The notes beneath the pieces were generated by a model. The model was given only the letters and a program-made list of their open reading frames with translations, was not told where the DNA came from and searched no databases. Positions 49,080 through 59,577 of a stretch of DNA of 64,000 nucleotides are shown in pieces; the stretch's first letter is position 1, and each line of letters begins with the position of its first letter. Made by a program: the position numbers and the translations under genes. The DNA is from Ruegeria arenilitoris (GTDB lineage Bacteria; Pseudomonadota; Alphaproteobacteria; Rhodobacterales; Rhodobacteraceae): NCBI RefSeq assembly GCF_013032855.1, contig NZ_WQDA01000002.1, positions 1-64,000 on the forward strand. Direction: 5' to 3'.

Positions 49080-51364
49080 CTTTGGCCTGCTTTCAGTGTC
49101 TTGGATTTAATTGCCTGCTTTTGCGGCGCTGCGACCGGGGCCGTATTGGCCTTCGGCAACCGGATCACGGCCATTGCGCCAAAATGGTCCTGTCCGTCGA
49201 ACACGGGCGCATCCTCAAGGGTCAGCGTACCGCCGTGTTCTTCAATAATTTTCTTGACGATGGGAAGGCCCAGGCCAGTCCCTTCGTCGCGCGTCGTCAC
49301 ATAGGGCTCGAACAACCGCGCCCGGTCTTCCGGCAACCCGATGCCGTTGTCCGCGATGGTGATCAGTGTTCCGTCGTCATCCGTGGACAGGCGCACCTTG
49401 ATCTGCGGGCTGAGGTTGTCGGGCGGACCCTTCTTTTTCAGGGTTTCGATCGCTTCGCCGGCGTTCTTGATAAGATTCGTGAGCGCTTGGTTCAACATCG
49501 TCGCGTCCACATCAGCCAATACTGGCTGGTCCGGGATCTCCGCATCGATCTGAACGTCTGGCTGACCGGCCTGCTGCAGCAGAACCGCCTCACGCACCAA
49601 GCCCGCGATGTCTTCCTCGTGACGGTCGGGCTCGGGCATACGGGCGAACTTCGAGAATTCGTCGACGATCCGGCGCAGATCGTTGGTCTGGCGAACGATC
49701 ACGTCGGTCATGGATTCCAGGCTGGCGCTGTCCTCTTCATCCAGCTTCCGCGCAAACTTCCGCCGGATGCGTTCGGCGCTCAGCTGAATGGGGGTCAGCG
49801 GGTTCTTGATCTCATGCGCGATGCGGCGGGCTACGTCCCCCCAGGCCGCCATACGCTGGGCGCTGACCAGATCGGTCACGTCGTCAAAGGCGACCACGTA
49901 ACCTTCCAGCCTGCCGTCCTCGCCGCGTCGGGTTGCCATCCGGACCAGCAGGTTTTCCAACTGTCCCTTGCGGGTGACCTTGATTTCGTCCTGAATTGCT
50001 TCCTGGCTGCCTTCTTTCAGCGCTTCGAACAAAGGCAGGAACTCGGGCACGGCGATGCCGATAGCCAGTTGTTGTTCATGGCCTTTCCAGTCAAGCAAGC
50101 GCTCGGCCGAGCGGTTGACGAATGTCACCTGACCATCCGGATCCACCCCGACCACGCCCGAAGTCACCGAGCTGAGCACGGAGTCGAACAGCCGGCGGCG
50201 GCTTTCGATCTGGCGGGTGTTTTCCAGCAGCGTACCCCGCTGCACCTTCAATTGCCGGGTCATCTGGTTGAAATACCGCCCCAGCATGGCGATTTCGTCG
50301 TCGCTGGCCTCTTCGATGACCTGCACGTCCAGATCACCGGCCCCGACCCGCTGCGCGGCCGTGGTCAGGCGACCAACCGGGCGCGAGAGCCGCTCGGCGA
50401 ACCACATGCCCAGCGAAACGGCCGCCAAGATGAGGATTACCGCGAACCCCAGATACAGCAGCCCGAACTCGAACAGCACCCTGCCCCGTTCGTTTTCCAA
50501 CTGTTGATAGAACTGTGCGGTTTCCTTGGTGTCATCCAAAAGGGTCAACAACTGGCCATCTACTGCGCGGCTGACATACAGATATCGGTCCAGATAGGCT
50601 CGCAGCGGCACCAGAGCCCGGAATTCGTTGTTGGGCCAGTCCGCGATGATCAACAGCCCCTCGTCTCGGGCCTGCTCCAACTGCTCGGGTGTCGGCGGTT
50701 CGTAGTTGAACAGATAAGACCTGTCTCCGCGGGCCCGGATTTCGCCACTGCCGTCAATCACGTAGGCTTCGCGCAGTCCGCGCTGAATCTGTGCCTGCCC
50801 CTGGGCCAGCACCTCGCGCAGCTCGGCATCCGAGATGTAGAAGTCCAGCTTGCGTGCATTGTCCAGAAACCGCGCAAGAACCGTGGCATCCTGCGTCAGA
50901 CCCTGTTCGTGCTCTTGTTCATAGGCCTCGGCCGCCGTCAGCGAAGATCCGACCACCTGCCTGACCCGGTCCGAGAACCATCCTTCAAGCCCGATATTCA
51001 CGGTCAGACCAGCAAAAATCGCAACCGTCACCGTTGGCACCAGCGCCAACAGCGTGAACGCCCCGATCAGCCTCAGGTGTAGGCGAGAGCCCGCCGATTT
51101 GGCTCGACGCGCCGCAACCAGATTGCCCAGCTGTCCAAGAACCAGGGCCGCCACGACCAGGATGTAAACAAGGTCTGCCAGCAGAATCAGCCGAAGCGTG
51201 GGCGCATTCGCACCCAGGTCAAACGGCCCGATAACAAGGTAGGTCGCAAGGGTCAGGACCGGCCCCAACACAACCAGCCCCAAGGTGCCGAAATTGCGCA
51301 GTTTCCGGGACTTACGCCACCGATTCAGGGATAATGCCGGCCGTTTCTGTGCCCGGGATACCAC
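49076..51364 (-). CDS. ntrY: Sensor histidine kinase NtrY
   Basis: A 762-residue membrane kinase. Three N-terminal helices plus one near residues 300-325 frame a periplasmic domain (about 125-295); then come HAMP (about 325-380), PAS (about 385-495), the phosphorylated H517 in [10 protein letters not shown] and the ATPase domain (NLIKNAGEAIE, DNGIGLPE, GTGLGLPIVKK). It phosphorylates NtrX and in related bacteria responds to nitrogen and oxygen or redox state. The GTG at 51364 follows GAGGG. The last bases overlap ntrX by ATGA. Confidence 0.96.
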   Translation of the reverse strand: MVSRAQKRPALSLNRWRKSRKLRNFGTLGLVVLGPVLTLATYLVIGPFDLGANAPTLRLILLADLVYILVVAALVLGQLGNLVAARRAKSAGSRLHLRLIGAFTLLALVPTVTVAIFAGLTVNIGLEGWFSDRVRQVVGSSLTAAEAYEQEHEQGLTQDATVLARFLDNARKLDFYISDAELREVLAQGQAQIQRGLREAYVIDGSGEIRARGDRSYLFNYEPPTPEQLEQARDEGLLIIADWPNNEFRALVPLRAYLDRYLYVSRAVDGQLLTLLDDTKETAQFYQQLENERGRVLFEFGLLYLGFAVILILAAVSLGMWFAERLSRPVGRLTTAAQRVGAGDLDVQVIEEASDDEIAMLGRYFNQMTRQLKVQRGTLLENTRQIESRRRLFDSVLSSVTSGVVGVDPDGQVTFVNRSAERLLDWKGHEQQLAIGIAVPEFLPLFEALKEGSQEAIQDEIKVTRKGQLENLLVRMATRRGEDGRLEGYVVAFDDVTDLVSAQRMAAWGDVARRIAHEIKNPLTPIQLSAERIRRKFARKLDEEDSASLESMTDVIVRQTNDLRRIVDEFSKFARMPEPDRHEEDIAGLVREAVLLQQAGQPDVQIDAEIPDQPVLADVDATMLNQALTNLIKNAGEAIETLKKKGPPDNLSPQIKVRLSTDDDGTLITIADNGIGLPEDRARLFEPYVTTRDEGTGLGLPIVKKIIEEHGGTLTLEDAPVFDGQDHFGAMAVIRLPKANTAPVAAPQKQAIKSKTLKAGQR

Positions 51365-51463
51365 CGTCTGCCCTCATCCTGATGTGCCGCTTTCGCAGCG
51401 TACCGCCATATGTCGTGGTCTTTTCCGGGACTGTGCCCGGATGCCACGGTTTGTGTGGCGAGA

Positions 51464-52831
51464 TTACATCAGTTTGCGCCGACGTGTCACCTGAATATCG
51501 AGATCAGTGATTTTTTTGCGCAGCGTATTCCGATTTATCCCCAGCAAATCGGCACATTTTGCCTGATTTCCTCCGGTCGCATCCAGCGCGATTTCGATCA
51601 GCGGAGCCTCGACCTCGCGCAGAATGCGCTGGTACAGACCCGGTGGCGGCAGCATGTTTCCATGAAGGTCAAAGTAGCGCCGCAGATGCCGCGCAACCGA
51701 CGAAGACAGCTTCTCTCGTTCGCTCCCGCTCAGCAGTGGTTCGGCCTCGGGCTGACTGCCCAAGACGGCCTCGACCTCGGACTTGGTGATTTCGTCGGAT
51801 CGGCTTGTCAGGCTCAGCCGCCGGATAGCGTTTTCCAGTTGCCGCACGTTGCCGGGCCAGGAATACCGGCGCACAAGCTCGATCGCGTCAGGGCCCAACC
51901 GCCGCTTTGTGCCGTTTTCGCGTTCTTCGCGGGCCAGAAAATGCTCGGCCAGCAACAGGATGTCGTCGACCCGCTCGCGCAAGGCTGGCACATGGATGGT
52001 GGCACCGCAGAGGCGGTAATAAAGGTCCTGCCGCACCCGCCCGCTTTCCATCGCCTCGGTCAGGTCCGACTGGCTGGTCGCCATGAAGCGCGGAACGTGG
52101 TCGCCGGGCGTGTCCATCATCCGCACGATCCGGGCCTGGATTTCATCGTCCAGGTCTGCAATTTCGTCGATCAGCAAGGTACCGCCGCGCACCCGGGCCA
52201 TGACCCGGGCCGGACCCTCCAGGTCGCGCAGGTCTGCTGCAGTAGCAGTCACAAAAGGCAGTGTCCGCCGGTCTGAGAAATCGTGAATTGCCCTCGCAAT
52301 CAACGACTTGCCCGTGCCACTTTCACCGGAAATCATGACCGAAAGATCGGTGTTCATGACCCGGGCGACCAACCTGTACAGGGCTTGCATCACCGGAGTT
52401 CGACCGACCAATGGCAACTCGTCGGGGCGGTCTTCGGATGTGTCCGCGGGTTCGATCTGAACCCGCTGCTTGCGGTCCAACGCCCGGGCGGTGCGCTTCA
52501 TCAGATCCGGCAGGTCGAACGGCTTGGGCAGATAGTCATAGGCATCCGCCTCGGCCGCCTGGATCGCCGTCATGATCGTGTTCTGGGCCGAGATCACGAT
52601 CACCGGCAGGCCCGGCCGGTCCTGCGCGATCTTGGGCAGCATTTCCAACCCGTTGCCATCGGGCATGACCACATCCGAGATCACCACGTCGCCCTTGCCC
52701 TCACCGACCCAGCGCATCAGCGTCGTCAGTGACGAGGTCGCATGCACCTTGCAGCCCGCCCGCGTCAGGGCCTGGGTCAGAACCGTCCGGATCGTTCTGT
52801 CATCATCTGCAACCAGTACCGTGCCATCCAT
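51464..52831 (-). CDS. ntrC: Nitrogen regulation response regulator NtrC (lacks GAFTGA)
   Basis: A 455-residue enhancer-binding-type regulator phosphorylated by NtrB on D53. Receiver (1-120), AAA+ domain with intact Walker A GESGTGK (169-175) and Walker B ([12 protein letters not shown], about 216-227), and a C-terminal Fis-type HTH ([15 protein letters not shown]). The GAFTGA loop is absent: between residues 200 and 216 only [15 protein letters not shown] is present. The Rhodobacter capsulatus NtrC also lacks it and activates sigma-70 promoters. AAGGAG lies 8 bases before the ATG. It ends 99 bases upstream of ntrY. Confidence 0.95.
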   Translation of the reverse strand: MDGTVLVADDDRTIRTVLTQALTRAGCKVHATSSLTTLMRWVGEGKGDVVISDVVMPDGNGLEMLPKIAQDRPGLPVIVISAQNTIMTAIQAAEADAYDYLPKPFDLPDLMKRTARALDRKQRVQIEPADTSEDRPDELPLVGRTPVMQALYRLVARVMNTDLSVMISGESGTGKSLIARAIHDFSDRRTLPFVTATAADLRDLEGPARVMARVRGGTLLIDEIADLDDEIQARIVRMMDTPGDHVPRFMATSQSDLTEAMESGRVRQDLYYRLCGATIHVPALRERVDDILLLAEHFLAREERENGTKRRLGPDAIELVRRYSWPGNVRQLENAIRRLSLTSRSDEITKSEVEAVLGSQPEAEPLLSGSEREKLSSSVARHLRRYFDLHGNMLPPPGLYQRILREVEAPLIEIALDATGGNQAKCADLLGINRNTLRKKITDLDIQVTRRRKLM

Positions 52832-52847
52832 CTGGTGTTCTCCTTGA

Positions 52848-53923
52848 TTATTCTTTGTCCTGCCCTGCCTCGCGCGGCGCGCGGCGCAGCGACAGCCGGA
52901 AGACTGTCCGCCCCGGCACCGACTCGGCTGTGATCCAACCGTCGTGGTCGGACACGATCTTGCTGACCAGCGCCAAGCCAAGGCCGGTGCCGTTTTCCTT
53001 GCCGGATACGAACGGGTCGAAAATATCGCCGCGGATGTCCTCGGGCAGGCCCGGGCCATCGTCGATGATCTCGATCTGCAGCGGTAGCGAGTGGCCCGAG
53101 CCATCACTGCGCCGCAGACGGAAGGAATGTTCGAAATAGGTGTGCAGGCGGATCGTTCCGCCCTCGGGGCCGGCGGCCTCGGACGCGTTCTTGAGCAGGT
53201 TCAGAACCACCTGCAACAGCTGATCCGGATCACCATAGGCCAGTGGCAGCGACGGGTCGTAATCCTCGATGATGGTCATGTCCGCGCCGAAGCCCAGCAG
53301 CGCCGAGCGGCGCGCGCGGTCCAGAACATCGTGGATGTTGACCGGCTTGAACTCGGGCCGCGAGAGGTTTCCGAACTGCTCGACCTGCTCAAGCAGCTTC
53401 ACGATCCGGCGACTCTCGGCCACGATAAGGTCTGTCAACTCAAGATCTTGCGGGCCGATATTCATGCTCAGCAACTGTGCAGCACCGGTGATCCCAGCCA
53501 GCGGGTTCTTGATTTCATGCGCCAGCATCTCGGCCATGCCGATCGCCGACTGCGCCGCCGATTTGACCGTGTTGCCGCGAGTCATGCGGGTTGCCAGTTC
53601 GCGCGGCGAGACGATCATGATCATCGACCCCGGATGCCCCAGCAGAGGCGCGATCTGCAGCGCGCATTGCAGCGGCGCGCGATTGCCCGAACCCACATCC
53701 ACGTCATTCACGAACAACGGCGTGCCCTGCGCGCGGGCGCGCGTGAACGCCTCTTCCAACGGCGCGTCCACGGCGATCTGGTCCCAGACCGGATGCCCGA
53801 CCACCGATTTGCGCGAAGCGTTCAGGAACCCCTCACCCGAGGAATTGACGTCGGCGATGCGGTCCTCGGGGTCGATGATGAAGGCGGGAACCGGCAGCGA
53901 AGCCCAGATGACCTGATCCGAAA

Positions 53924-53927
<4 letters not shown>
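52848..53927 (-). CDS. ntrB: Nitrogen regulation sensor histidine kinase NtrB
   Basis: A soluble 359-residue kinase that phosphorylates and dephosphorylates NtrC under control of PII. It has a PAS domain (about 1-110), the phosphoacceptor H137 in [12 protein letters not shown] and the ATPase motifs [17 protein letters not shown] and GTGLGLALV. The start overlaps the dusB stop (ATGA), and ntrC follows after 16 bases, so dusB-ntrB-ntrC is one operon. No glnB or glnK is in the window. Confidence 0.96.
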
Positions 53928-54940
<1,013 letters not shown>

Positions 54941-55092
54941 ATCGAATCCGGGGCATATGAACAACAAATCCACGACCAGCAAGCCCGCAAAATCATCATA
55001 TGCCTAATTTTTAATCAGCTAGCCGCGAGTGATTGCCTCTGCTTTCACCGCCGCCTAAACACGGAAGCCAAACGAAGGTCGGAAATTCAAAC

Positions 55093-56223
55093 ATGACTAC
55101 CGCCGCCATCATCGTCGCCGCCGGGCGCGGCCTGCGCGCCGGAGGGGGCCAGCCCAAACAGTGGCGCCCCTTGTCCGGGCGGCGTGTGGCCGACTGGACG
55201 ATCGAACGGATCAAGGCGCAGGTGCCGCTGGTCGTGCTGGTCCTGTCCGCCGATGACCCCGAGGCCTGGACGGAATTCGCCGACAGCGGCCTGATTCTTG
55301 CGCCCGGCGGCGCCGACCGCGCCGAGTCCGTGCGCAACGGGCTGCAGGCGCTGGCCGATCGCGGCGTCAGCAAGGTTCTGATCCATGACGTCGCCCGGCC
55401 CTGTGTCAGCGCGCGGGTCATTGGTGACGTGCTGGCGGCCCTCGACACCCACGCCGCTGCGGCGCCGGGGCTGCCGGTCACCGATGCGCTGTGGACCGGG
55501 GCCGACGACCAAGTTACCGGCACCCGAGATCGCGCGGGCCTGTTTGCCGCGCAGACGCCGCAGGGGTTCCGCTATGACGCCATCGTCGCCGCGCATGCGG
55601 TGTATCCCGGTGGGGCCGCCGATGATGTCGAGGTTGCCCGCGCCGCCGGGATCAACGTGGCCATCGTGCCGGGCGACGCGGACAATCTGAAAATCACACG
55701 GCCCGAGGATTTTGCCCGGGCCGAAAGGATATTGAGGTCAGACATGGATGTAAGGCTGGGCAACGGATATGACGTGCACCGGTTCGGGCCGGGCGATCAC
55801 GTGATCCTGTGCGGCGTCGAGGTCCCGCATGATCGGGGGCTGCAGGGCCATTCCGACGCGGATGTGGGCATGCACGCCGTCACCGACGCGATCTATGGCG
55901 CGCTGGCGCAGGGCGATATCGGTCAGCACTTCCCCCCATCCGACCCGCAATGGAAGGGCGCCGCCAGCGAGATCTTTCTGCGCCATGCGGTGGATCTGGC
56001 CACGCGCATGGGCTTTCGCATCTCGAACATCGACTGCACGCTGGTCTGCGAATACCCCAAGATCGGCCCGCACGCTGCGGCGATGCGGCAGAAAATTAGC
56101 GAAATCATGGAGCTGGAGGCCGACCGCGTGTCAATCAAGGCCACCACGTCCGAGCGGCTGGGCTTTACCGGCCGCAAGGAAGGCATCGCCGCTATCGCGA
56201 CCGCCTGTCTGGTGAAACCATGA
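55093..56223 (+). CDS. ispDF: Bifunctional IspD/IspF isoprenoid enzyme
   Basis: A natural fusion of two MEP-pathway enzymes in 376 residues. Residues 1-217 are IspD, 2-C-methyl-D-erythritol 4-phosphate cytidylyltransferase ([23 protein letters not shown]). From M218 comes IspF, 2C-methyl-D-erythritol 2,4-cyclodiphosphate synthase (GYDVHRFG metal site, [29 protein letters not shown]). The intermediate enzyme IspE is not nearby. The fusion is typical of alpha- and epsilonproteobacteria. The ATG at 55093 begins the conserved core. Its stop overlaps pgpA (ATGA). Confidence 0.97.
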   Translation: MTTAAIIVAAGRGLRAGGGQPKQWRPLSGRRVADWTIERIKAQVPLVVLVLSADDPEAWTEFADSGLILAPGGADRAESVRNGLQALADRGVSKVLIHDVARPCVSARVIGDVLAALDTHAAAAPGLPVTDALWTGADDQVTGTRDRAGLFAAQTPQGFRYDAIVAAHAVYPGGAADDVEVARAAGINVAIVPGDADNLKITRPEDFARAERILRSDMDVRLGNGYDVHRFGPGDHVILCGVEVPHDRGLQGHSDADVGMHAVTDAIYGALAQGDIGQHFPPSDPQWKGAASEIFLRHAVDLATRMGFRISNIDCTLVCEYPKIGPHAAAMRQKISEIMELEADRVSIKATTSERLGFTGRKEGIAAIATACLVKP

Positions 56224-56717
56224 CCCTGGCGCGCCTGATCGGAACCGTCGGCGGGATCGGTTACCTTCGCCCTGCCCCCGGCACCTGGGGTTCGCTGGCC
56301 GCACTGCCTTTGGCCTTGGCGCTGCATCTGCTGGGCGGCTTCCCGCTGCTGGCCGTCGCAACCGTCGCCGTTTTTGCGGCCGGCACCTGGGCCACGGGCG
56401 TCATGACCGCCGGGCAGGACGATCACGACCCTTCGGAGATCGTCATCGACGAGGTCGCGGGCCAATTCATCGCCATCTGGGCCGTGTCCTATCCCGCCTG
56501 GGCGCATGACATCGCGGTCACCGCCCTATGGCCGGGCTGGATCGCCGCGTTTTTGCTGTTCCGCTTGTTCGACATCACCAAGCCAGGCCCCGTCGGCTGG
56601 GCCGACCGTCGTGGCGACCCCTTGGGCGTGATGCTGGATGACGTGATCGCGGGCGTGTTCGCGGCCGTGGGCGTTCTGATCCTGGCCGGGATCGCACATG
56701 GAGTACTGGGCTTATGA
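56220..56717 (+). CDS. pgpA: Phosphatidylglycerophosphatase A
   Basis: A 165-residue membrane phosphatase that makes phosphatidylglycerol from phosphatidylglycerol phosphate. PgpA signatures are [12 protein letters not shown] at the N-terminus, the acidic helix around [11 protein letters not shown] and the [11 protein letters not shown] segment with DDVIAG. About four helices are predicted. Its start overlaps ispDF and its stop overlaps cinA, both by ATGA, so ispDF-pgpA-cinA is a tight operon with unrelated functions. Confidence 0.95.
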   Translation: MTLARLIGTVGGIGYLRPAPGTWGSLAALPLALALHLLGGFPLLAVATVAVFAAGTWATGVMTAGQDDHDPSEIVIDEVAGQFIAIWAVSYPAWAHDIAVTALWPGWIAAFLLFRLFDITKPGPVGWADRRGDPLGVMLDDVIAGVFAAVGVLILAGIAHGVLGL

Positions 56718-57190
56718 CCGTCGCCGAACTGCTCGACCGCGCCAAGGCGCTGAACGTCATGATCGCCACAGCAGAAAGTTGCACGGGCGGCATGGTCGCC
56801 GCCGCGCTGACCGACATTCCCGGCAGCTCGGCCGTGGTTGACCGAGGCTTCGTCGCCTATACCAACGCCGCCAAGCAGGACATGCTGGGCGTGCGTGCCG
56901 AGACGCTGGCGGCCCATGGTGCCGTTTCTGAAGAGGTCGCCCGCGAGATGGCCGAGGGTGCGCTGGCGCATTCCCAGGCGCAGCTTGCGGTCTCGATCAC
57001 CGGCATCGCGGGGCCCGGCGGGTCCGAGTTCAAGCCCGAGGGCCGGGTCTGTTTCGGCCTTGCCGTCACAGGCAACCCCACCCTGACCGAAACCGTCGAG
57101 TTCGGCGCCGCGGGCCGCGCCAACGTCCGACGCGCGGCGCGGGATCATGCGCTGAAACTGCTGGAAAACGGGCTTTCCGAACTCGCCTAA
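56714..57190 (+). CDS. Nicotinamide-nucleotide amidase (CinA C-terminal domain, PncC type)
   Basis: A 158-residue stand-alone CinA C-terminal domain. It deamidates nicotinamide mononucleotide to nicotinic acid mononucleotide for NAD salvage. The motif TAESCTGGMVAA near residues 16-27 carries the catalytic serine region, and SITGIAGPGGSEFKPEG is conserved. The N-terminal CinA domain is absent, so this is PncC (YgaD) type and not full-length CinA. It overlaps pgpA by ATGA. Confidence 0.95.
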   Translation: MTVAELLDRAKALNVMIATAESCTGGMVAAALTDIPGSSAVVDRGFVAYTNAAKQDMLGVRAETLAAHGAVSEEVAREMAEGALAHSQAQLAVSITGIAGPGGSEFKPEGRVCFGLAVTGNPTLTETVEFGAAGRANVRRAARDHALKLLENGLSELA

Positions 57191-57254
57191 TTTTTTGGCA
57201 CCTGCCGGGATACGGCGTACTTTTTGTCACCACTTGGAAAAAGGACGCCAAAAC

Positions 57255-57270
57255 AGGCACCTTTTTCGCA
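57255..57270 (+). promoter_or_regulatory. Candidate sigma-54-like promoter upstream of amtB
   Basis: AGGCAC-N5-TCGCA keeps the essential GG (57256-57257) and GC (57268-57269) at exactly 10 bases apart, with two mismatches to TGGCAC-N5-TTGCA. It lies about 100 bases before the amtB start. The nearby NtrC lacks the sigma-54 contact loop, which argues against a simple NtrC-sigma-54 model. Confidence 0.35.
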
Positions 57271-57370
57271 CCCCGCCTCTTTTTTCCTCGACGTCCGTTC
57301 GGTTGAACCCACGGCACGTCACTCACACCGCGCCCCTTGGCGCAGCTTCAGGAAAGAGGAGAACGGCCCA

Positions 57371-58552
57371 ATGAACGGAGCCGATACCGCCTGGATCATC
57401 GTCGCGACGGCGCTGGTCCTGTTCATGACTTTGCCGGGCCTGGCCCTGTTCTATGGCGGGCTGGTGCGCGCCCGCAACGTGCTGAGCGTTTTCATGCACT
57501 GCTTCGCGATCGCCTGTCTGATGAGCGTCCTGTGGCTGGTTGCGGGTTACTCGATCGCCTTCGGCGACGGCGGCTCGGGCCTTTGGGGCGGACTGGGCAA
57601 GGCGTTTCTGAACGGCGTCGATGCCGACAGCCTGTCGGGCACCCTGCCCGAAGTGCTGTTCTTTGCCTTCCAGATGACCTTTGCCATCATCACCCCGGCC
57701 CTGATCGTCGGTGCCTATGTGGAACGCGTGGGCTTTGGTTTCGTGCTGGTCTTTTCGGGCCTTTGGATGCTGTTGTGCTATGCGCCGGTGGTGCATTGGA
57801 TCTGGGGCGGTGGCATCCTGACCGATGGCGGCATCCTGGGCGAGGTTGGCGTGCGCGACTTTGCCGGTGGCATCGTGGTGCACGAAACCGCCGGTCTGGC
57901 CGCTCTGATCATCGCGTGGGTCCTGGGGCCGCGCAAGAACCGCACCACCCCGCCGCACAACCCCGGATACGTCATGATCGGGGCCGCGATGCTGTGGGTC
58001 GGCTGGTTCGGCTTCAACGGCGGCTCGCAGCTGGCCGCGGATGGCGGCGCGGCCATGGCGCTGACGGTCACGCATATCTCGGCCGCCACCGCATCGCTCA
58101 GCTGGGCGCTTTGGGAGCGGATCAAATACGGCAAGGCCTCGCTGGTCGGTCTGGTCACCGGGACCATCGCGGGTCTGGCCTCGATCACGCCGGCCTCGGG
58201 CTATGTCGATCCTATTCAGGCGCTGATCATCGGCGCGGTCGCCGGCATCCTGTGCCAGGAGGCGGTAAACGTGGTCCGCAACGTGTTGAACATCGACGAT
58301 ACGCTGGACGTGTTCGCCGTGCATGGCGTGGGCGGCATTTTCGGCACCATCATGATCGCCGTCTTCGGCTTGGGCGCCTGGACCGCGCAGTTGGGCGGGC
58401 TGGTGATCGTGGGTGTCTTTACGTCAGTTGTCACGTTTGTGCTGATCAAGGTGGTTGCGCTTGTCATCCCGCTTCGCGTAGACGCCGAGACCGAAACGAA
58501 CGGGCTCGACCTGTCGGTCCACGGCGAACGGGCCTATGACATGAGCAGCTAA
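57371..58552 (+). CDS. amtB: Ammonium transporter AmtB
   Basis: A 393-residue, eleven-helix ammonium channel. The pore residues are present: the twin histidines H171 (VVHETAG) and H318 (AVHGVGG), D163 (VRDFAGG) near the recruitment site, and the conserved LFYGGLVR near the N-terminus. A glnK gene usually precedes amtB, but none is here. The C-terminal tail ([10 protein letters not shown]) is the part that PII proteins contact. GAGGAG precedes the ATG; a perfect terminator follows. Confidence 0.97.
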   Translation: MNGADTAWIIVATALVLFMTLPGLALFYGGLVRARNVLSVFMHCFAIACLMSVLWLVAGYSIAFGDGGSGLWGGLGKAFLNGVDADSLSGTLPEVLFFAFQMTFAIITPALIVGAYVERVGFGFVLVFSGLWMLLCYAPVVHWIWGGGILTDGGILGEVGVRDFAGGIVVHETAGLAALIIAWVLGPRKNRTTPPHNPGYVMIGAAMLWVGWFGFNGGSQLAADGGAAMALTVTHISAATASLSWALWERIKYGKASLVGLVTGTIAGLASITPASGYVDPIQALIIGAVAGILCQEAVNVVRNVLNIDDTLDVFAVHGVGGIFGTIMIAVFGLGAWTAQLGGLVIVGVFTSVVTFVLIKVVALVIPLRVDAETETNGLDLSVHGERAYDMSS

Positions 58553-58590
58553 GCCCACCTTGGCTGGCTCGACTGCCCATCCGGGCATCA

Positions 58591-58621
58591 AGCGGACCTC
58601 TTGGGAGGTCCGCTTTTCTTT
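58591..58621 (+). terminator. Rho-independent terminator of amtB
   Basis: Perfect 10-bp stem AGCGGACCTC/GAGGTCCGCT (58591-58600 with 58605-58614), TTGG loop, then a T-rich run (TTTCTTTTG). Confidence 0.95.
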
Positions 58622-58698
58622 TGCGCCAACCCCTCTCGACATCGGGCCGGTCGGCAGGCTATCAGCCCGCAACGTCATTTCAGCGCCGAGGTCCCGCC

Positions 58699-59376
58699 AT
58701 GATCCCCAGTTCCTTTCCCGACAGCACGGAAATCGCCCGCCTGACCGCGCGGATGCTGCTGGAGATCAAGGCGGTGCATTTCAACGCGCGCGAGCCGTTC
58801 ACGCTGGCCAGTGGCCTGCCCAGCCCCACCTATATCGATTGCCGCAGGCTGATCTCGTACCCGCGCATCCGGTCGACCCTTATGGACTTCCTGACGGTCA
58901 CCGTCATGCGGAATGCCGGGTTCGAAGCCTTCGACAACATCGCCGGTGGTGAGACCGCGGGCATCCCCTTCGCCGCGATGGTGGCCGAGCGCATGGCCCT
59001 GCCGATGACCTATGTGCGCAAGAAGCCCAAGGGCTATGGCCGCAACGCCCGGATCGAAGGGGCCATGACCGAAGGCCAGCGCGTGCTGCTGGTCGAGGAC
59101 CTGACCACCGACGGCGGCTCAAAACTGTCCTTCGTGGACGCAATCCGCGAAACCGGCGCCACCTGTGGGCATACGGCGGTGATCTTCTATTATGGCATCT
59201 TCCCCGAAACCGAAAAGACGCTGGGCGATCACGGTGTGCAACTGCACCACCTGTGCACCTGGTGGGACGTTCTGGCCGAGGCCAAGGCACAGGGCACGTT
59301 CGACGCCGAAACGCTGGACGGGGTCGAGGCCTTCCTGAACGACCCGCGCGGCTGGCAGGACGCCAACAAGAGCTGA
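58699..59376 (+). CDS. pyrE: Orotate phosphoribosyltransferase
   Basis: A 225-residue enzyme that joins orotate to PRPP, giving orotidine 5'-phosphate in de novo pyrimidine synthesis. The PRPP loop [14 protein letters not shown] is near residues 130-143, and the flexible-loop region is KKPKGYGR. The ATG at 58699 begins the conserved region. It stands 146 bases after amtB, beyond its terminator, and 201 bases before dnaB, so it may be monocistronic. No other pyr gene is here. Confidence 0.96.
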   Translation: MIPSSFPDSTEIARLTARMLLEIKAVHFNAREPFTLASGLPSPTYIDCRRLISYPRIRSTLMDFLTVTVMRNAGFEAFDNIAGGETAGIPFAAMVAERMALPMTYVRKKPKGYGRNARIEGAMTEGQRVLLVEDLTTDGGSKLSFVDAIRETGATCGHTAVIFYYGIFPETEKTLGDHGVQLHHLCTWWDVLAEAKAQGTFDAETLDGVEAFLNDPRGWQDANKS

Positions 59377-59577
59377 CTGTCGAGCCATTGTTGCCGGCCA
59401 GGAAACACTGGCCGTCAGCCTTGCTACCTATCCACAAGATGTTGACGAATGACCGATCCCTGCGGCAAGATGCAGGAGCGGAAGATATGCACAGCATATC
59501 CCCAGAAAACATACAATTTGCCCCGACTCACGGGGCCGCGATATGACCTTTGTCCCATGGGGACAGCGAGAGCAGCA

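Noticed and set aside
57196-57210. TGGCAC upstream of amtB as a -24 element
   Set aside because: No GC dinucleotide lies at the required distance, so it cannot be a sigma-54 promoter.
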